Below are positions 60,942 through 64,000 of a stretch of 64,000 bases of DNA, one piece after another. The stretch lies in NCBI GenBank assembly GCA_030432695.1, contig JAUILN010000022.1:1-64000 (forward strand). Direction: 5' to 3'. The position numbers and the translations under genes were made by a program. Position 1 is the stretch's first letter; each line of letters begins with the position of its first letter. Source of the stretch: a bacterium. Its GTDB lineage: Bacteria; Planctomycetota; UBA1135; UBA2386. Under the pieces are notes generated by a model. The model saw only the letters and a list, made by a program, of their open reading frames with translations, was not told the origin of the DNA and ran no database searches.

Positions 60942-63900
60942 TCAGCGGCCGACGACCAGATGGGTCAACCCGCTGGCGCTGAGCGCACCGCCGAGCGAGC
61001 CGCCCGGATCGGTCACCAGCCACTGCGCGAACAGTTCGAGGCCCGCCACTGCCGGGTCGGCGGGGATCGGCACCCACAGCAGGGCGTCGCCCTGGGCGTC
61101 GGTCGGCAGCGCGAGCGCGACCGGGGCGCCGGGCAGCCAGAAGGTGCAGCCACCGAGCACCGTCGGGTGCGGCGCGAGATCGAAGAGCACGCCGGCGGCG
61201 GCCTGGGCGCGCGCGTCGGTCAGCGTGAGCGTGAAGGTGGCTTCGCCGACCCGAGGAGCAGCGTGCGAGGTGCCTGCCGAAGGCGTGGCTCCCGAACTGC
61301 CCACGCAGCCCGCGCCGAGGGTGCGCGCCAGGTAGCCGCGCGTCGCGGTGAGGTCGATCGCCCACGGCTCGCGACCGGTCTGCTGGGTGAAGGCGCTGAA
61401 CACCAGCGTGTCGCCGACCACGCCGAGCGGCGTCGCGTCCGACGAGCGGACGCCGGGCTCGAGGTCGGTGAGTCGCATGGTTCCGGCAGCGGTGCCGTCG
61501 CTGGTCCACAGCTCGCGGCCGAAGGTGTCCTCGCCCTGGAAGGCGATCGCGGTCGCGTCGCCGAGCGGCAGCAGGGCTTGGGCGCGCAAGGAGCCGGAGC
61601 CCGGCACGGTGTCGCCGACCATGCGCGTGCCGAGGGCCGTGCCGTCGGTGACCCACAGCTCGCGGCCGTGGACGCCGTCGTCGGCGCTGAAGAACACCAG
61701 CGCGCCGGCCGGGGTCAGGTCGAGCGGTTCACTGCCGACCGTGCCGGGCTGGATGTCGAGCAGCAGTTGCGTGCCGGCCGGCGTGCCGTCGGTGACCCAC
61801 AGCTCGTCGCCGTGGCTGGCATCGCGCGCGACGAACAGTGCCTCGCCGGCGCGTGGCGAGGCGACCATCTCGGTGGGGCGTGCCGGCGCCTGCAGGTTGG
61901 CGAGCAGGGTGCGGTTGGTGCCGTCGAGGATCCACAGTTGGGCTTGGAAGCTGGCGAGGGTGAGGGTCCGCACGAGGGCCCGGTCGCCGAGCGCCAACAC
62001 CGACTGGTTGCCGGAGGGTGCGCCGATTCCGAAGGCGCTGGGGATCTCCAGCCGCGTGCCGGTGCGCGTGCCGTCGCTGACGAACAGGCCAGCCGGACCG
62101 AGCGAGCCCGACGAGGCGAAGAAGTACAGGTATTCGCCGGCAGCCGTGAGGTCGGTGGGCCCGACGGCGTAGAAGCTGGTCTGCAGATCGAGGACCTGGC
62201 TCGTGCCGCCCGGGGTGCCGTCGGACGACCACAGGGCGACGCCGCGACCGAAGAAGTACCGACCGACGAGTTCGACGATGTCGGCGCCGATGCCCTCGAT
62301 GCCGAGGATCGAGCGGCGGTCCTCGCCGAGGAGGTTCGTGGTGAACAGGGCGCGCTGGTTGGTCCACCAGGTCCGATCGCCGAAGCGCGCGGCCCGTGGT
62401 GGCGACGACCAGCGGTTGCCGGGTTCGGCGTCGAACCACAGCCGCGTCCCCTCGGGCGTGCCGTCGGTGATCCACGGCTCGCGGCCGTGCGCCGCGTCGG
62501 TCGCGTGGAACACCAGCCGCAGGCCGGAGTCGGCAGCCGGGGCGAGCGGATCGGAGTCGGCGGTGGAGCGGCCGAGGTCGGCGACCAGTGCGGTGCCCGC
62601 CGTGGTGCCATCGGTGCGCCAGGCCTCGACGCCGGTGGCCTCGGTGTAGGCCGCGAACCACGCTTCGTTGCCGATCGGGCTGAAGCCGCCGATGAGGCTG
62701 CCGTCAGGGCCGGGCCGGATGTCGGCCACCGCGTGCGTGCCGGCCGGGGTGCCGTCGGTGATCCATGGCTCCCAGCCTTGCAGAGCATCGGAGCGCCCAC
62801 CGAACAGCAGTCCGTTCGGTAGCACGGTGATGCCGTCGCGCACGCCGCCCGCGCTGCCGGGGCAGACCTCGACCACCATCGAGGTGCCCGCCTCGGTGCC
62901 GTCGGTGCGCCACAGCTCGCTGCCGGAGGTGCCGTCACTGGTGTTCCACCAGACCGCGCCGTTCCAGACCACCATCGGACCGTTCGGGCTCGCGCTGGGA
63001 CCGGGCCGGATGTCCTTCACCATGCCGGTGCCCGCCGCGGTGCCGTCGGTGACGAACAGTTCGTTGCCGTAGAGCGGGTGCAGGCCGCGGAACAGCAGCT
63101 TGTTGCCGAGCACCGCGAGGCTGTCGCGGTCGGTGCGCATCACCTGCCAGCCACTCACCTGCGACGTGCCCCCAGCGGTGCCGTCGGTCGACCACCACTC
63201 GGCGCCGAACTGGCCGCGGTTCGCGACGAACAGCAGCCGGCCATTCAGCTCGGTGAGCCCGCTCGGTTCGAGGCCGAGCGCGCCCGCGTAGCCGTCGACC
63301 ACCAGGTGCGTGCCCTGCGCGGTGCCGTCGGTCACCCACAGCTCGGCGCCGTGGATGCCGTCGTCGGCGCGGAAGTAGGTCGCGCCGTTGAAGGTCCGCC
63401 AGAGGCCGTAGAGCGTGGAGGAGGGCATGCCCGAGTCCTGGCCGGGCCGGATGTCGGCGACGCGGTACGTGCCGGTCGGCGTGCCGTCGGAGACCCACGG
63501 CTCGTTGCCGTAGCCGAACTCGTACGGCGAGAACCAGAGGCGGTTGCCGTCGGTGTAGGCCTGCTCGCCGGCGAGTCGCAGACCGGCGAGGCGGTGGACC
63601 AGGACCGTGCCGCCCTCGGTGCCGTCGGTGCGGTACAGGCCCCAGGTGCTCTCCGAGTCCTGGCAGGCGAACAGCAGTGCGTTGCCGACCCGGTAGAACG
63701 ACGCGTACTGGTCGATGCCGTCCCGGTCGCCCGGCAGGAAGTCGCGCAGCAGGCGCGTGCCGTTCGAGTCGTGGACGTACAGCTCGCGGCCGGTGCGTGG
63801 CTCCTTGGCGTGGAACAGCACCCGGCCCTGGATCTCGGCGAACCCGCGCGGCTCCGAGTTCAGGGTGAAGTCCGGGGTGCCGGGTTGGATGTTGGCCAGG

Positions 63901-63998
63901 AGGCGCGGGGTGCTCTGGGCCGGTAGGGAGCCGAGGGCGAGGACGGCGCCGAGCGCGAGGGCGGTCGGTGCGAGGGGTCGGTCTTGTGTGAGCATCAT
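60942..63998 (-). CDS. secreted ELWxTDGT-repeat protein B
   Basis: A tandem paralogue of protein A, 1018 residues with 14 matching repeat elements in the same order (EPWVSDGTPTGT, ELWVTDGTAQGT, EAWRTDGTTAGT, ALWSSDGTPGGT and others). The same C-terminal domain is present (GCTFWLPGAPVALALP ... IPADPAVAGLELFAQW). The start ATG at 63998 is two bases from the window edge, and a second ATG follows at 63995. The signal peptide supports this start, but an upstream one cannot be ruled out. The genes are 55 bp apart and likely arose by duplication. Confidence 0.92.
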   Translation of the reverse strand: MMLTQDRPLAPTALALGAVLALGSLPAQSTPRLLANIQPGTPDFTLNSEPRGFAEIQGRVLFHAKEPRTGRELYVHDSNGTRLLRDFLPGDRDGIDQYASFYRVGNALLFACQDSESTWGLYRTDGTEGGTVLVHRLAGLRLAGEQAYTDGNRLWFSPYEFGYGNEPWVSDGTPTGTYRVADIRPGQDSGMPSSTLYGLWRTFNGATYFRADDGIHGAELWVTDGTAQGTHLVVDGYAGALGLEPSGLTELNGRLLFVANRGQFGAEWWSTDGTAGGTSQVSGWQVMRTDRDSLAVLGNKLLFRGLHPLYGNELFVTDGTAAGTGMVKDIRPGPSASPNGPMVVWNGAVWWNTSDGTSGSELWRTDGTEAGTSMVVEVCPGSAGGVRDGITVLPNGLLFGGRSDALQGWEPWITDGTPAGTHAVADIRPGPDGSLIGGFSPIGNEAWFAAYTEATGVEAWRTDGTTAGTALVADLGRSTADSDPLAPAADSGLRLVFHATDAAHGREPWITDGTPEGTRLWFDAEPGNRWSSPPRAARFGDRTWWTNQRALFTTNLLGEDRRSILGIEGIGADIVELVGRYFFGRGVALWSSDGTPGGTSQVLDLQTSFYAVGPTDLTAAGEYLYFFASSGSLGPAGLFVSDGTRTGTRLEIPSAFGIGAPSGNQSVLALGDRALVRTLTLASFQAQLWILDGTNRTLLANLQAPARPTEMVASPRAGEALFVARDASHGDELWVTDGTPAGTQLLLDIQPGTVGSEPLDLTPAGALVFFSADDGVHGRELWVTDGTALGTRMVGDTVPGSGSLRAQALLPLGDATAIAFQGEDTFGRELWTSDGTAAGTMRLTDLEPGVRSSDATPLGVVGDTLVFSAFTQQTGREPWAIDLTATRGYLARTLGAGCVGSSGATPSAGTSHAAPRVGEATFTLTLTDARAQAAAGVLFDLAPHPTVLGGCTFWLPGAPVALALPTDAQGDALLWVPIPADPAVAGLELFAQWLVTDPGGSLGGALSASGLTHLVVGR

Positions 63999-64000
63999 CG

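Overview
The window is GC-rich and gene-dense. Its content points to the phylum Planctomycetota: four ECF-type sigma factors in about 41 kb, one paired with a Ser/Thr kinase that carries C-terminal TPRs; a formylglycine-type sulfatase in a sugar-catabolic run; VIT/VWA, dockerin-like and ELWxTDGT-repeat exported proteins; and many lipoproteins with no clear function. Most operons show ATGA or GTGA stop/start overlaps, so translational coupling is a general habit of this genome. I saw no rRNA gene, tRNA gene, CRISPR array or transposase gene.

Layout. 1-3120: the end of an upstream gene, a WD40-like gene that may be frameshifted, a copy of a dispersed repeat, and a large secreted protein. 3149-11111 (minus): seven genes for sugar catabolism (sulfatase, two TIM-barrel isomerases/epimerases, Gfo/Idh oxidoreductase, aldo/keto reductase, zinc alcohol dehydrogenase, NAD-epimerase). 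11172-15897 (minus): a lipoprotein, an ECF sigma factor coupled to a Ser/Thr kinase, and a 51-aa membrane ORF. 16058-20567 (plus): a membrane-anchored helical protein coupled to a fused MlaF-MlaE-type transporter, then a small protein coupled to a TPR protein. 20568-27501 (minus): a phytase-like propeller protein, a D-aminoacylase-type amidohydrolase and a long exported protein. 27622-30059 (plus): a histidine kinase and OmpR-type regulator, preceded by paired 11-bp-phased direct repeats. 30056-30679: a tandem array of 188-bp hairpin-rich units. 30707-34723 (minus): a six-gene operon of exported proteins. 34797-39958 (minus): a tandem paralogue pair, a PAS hybrid histidine kinase and a lipoprotein.

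40017-43674 (minus): an operon of ECF sigma factor, membrane protein with a dockerin-like tail, cohesin-like secreted protein and VIT/VWA lipoprotein. 43748-47044 (plus): a purple-acid-phosphatase-like enzyme, a small exported protein, and a cysteine-rich lipoprotein gene broken by an amber codon. 47122-48246 (minus): a Rieske-flavodoxin fusion. 48357-55630 (minus): the most unusual block. Two ECF sigma factors are each joined in one uninterrupted frame to a transmembrane segment and a long carboxypeptidase-regulatory-like extracytoplasmic region. Between and after them lie an alpha/alpha-toroid protein, a 36-aa coupled ORF and a membrane protein. 55796-57670 (plus): a membrane-anchored protein, a META lipoprotein and a yjdF-type membrane gene cut by an 80-bp insertion that holds the second copy of the dispersed repeat. 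57824-63998 (minus): two tandem ELWxTDGT-repeat secreted proteins.

Taken together the window is a signalling-rich accessory region. Sigma factors are wired to the cell surface in three different ways (kinase partner, membrane protein with dockerin-like tail, direct fusion to an exported domain) beside many exported proteins of unknown role. All functional calls rest on reading motifs by eye; no database search was possible.
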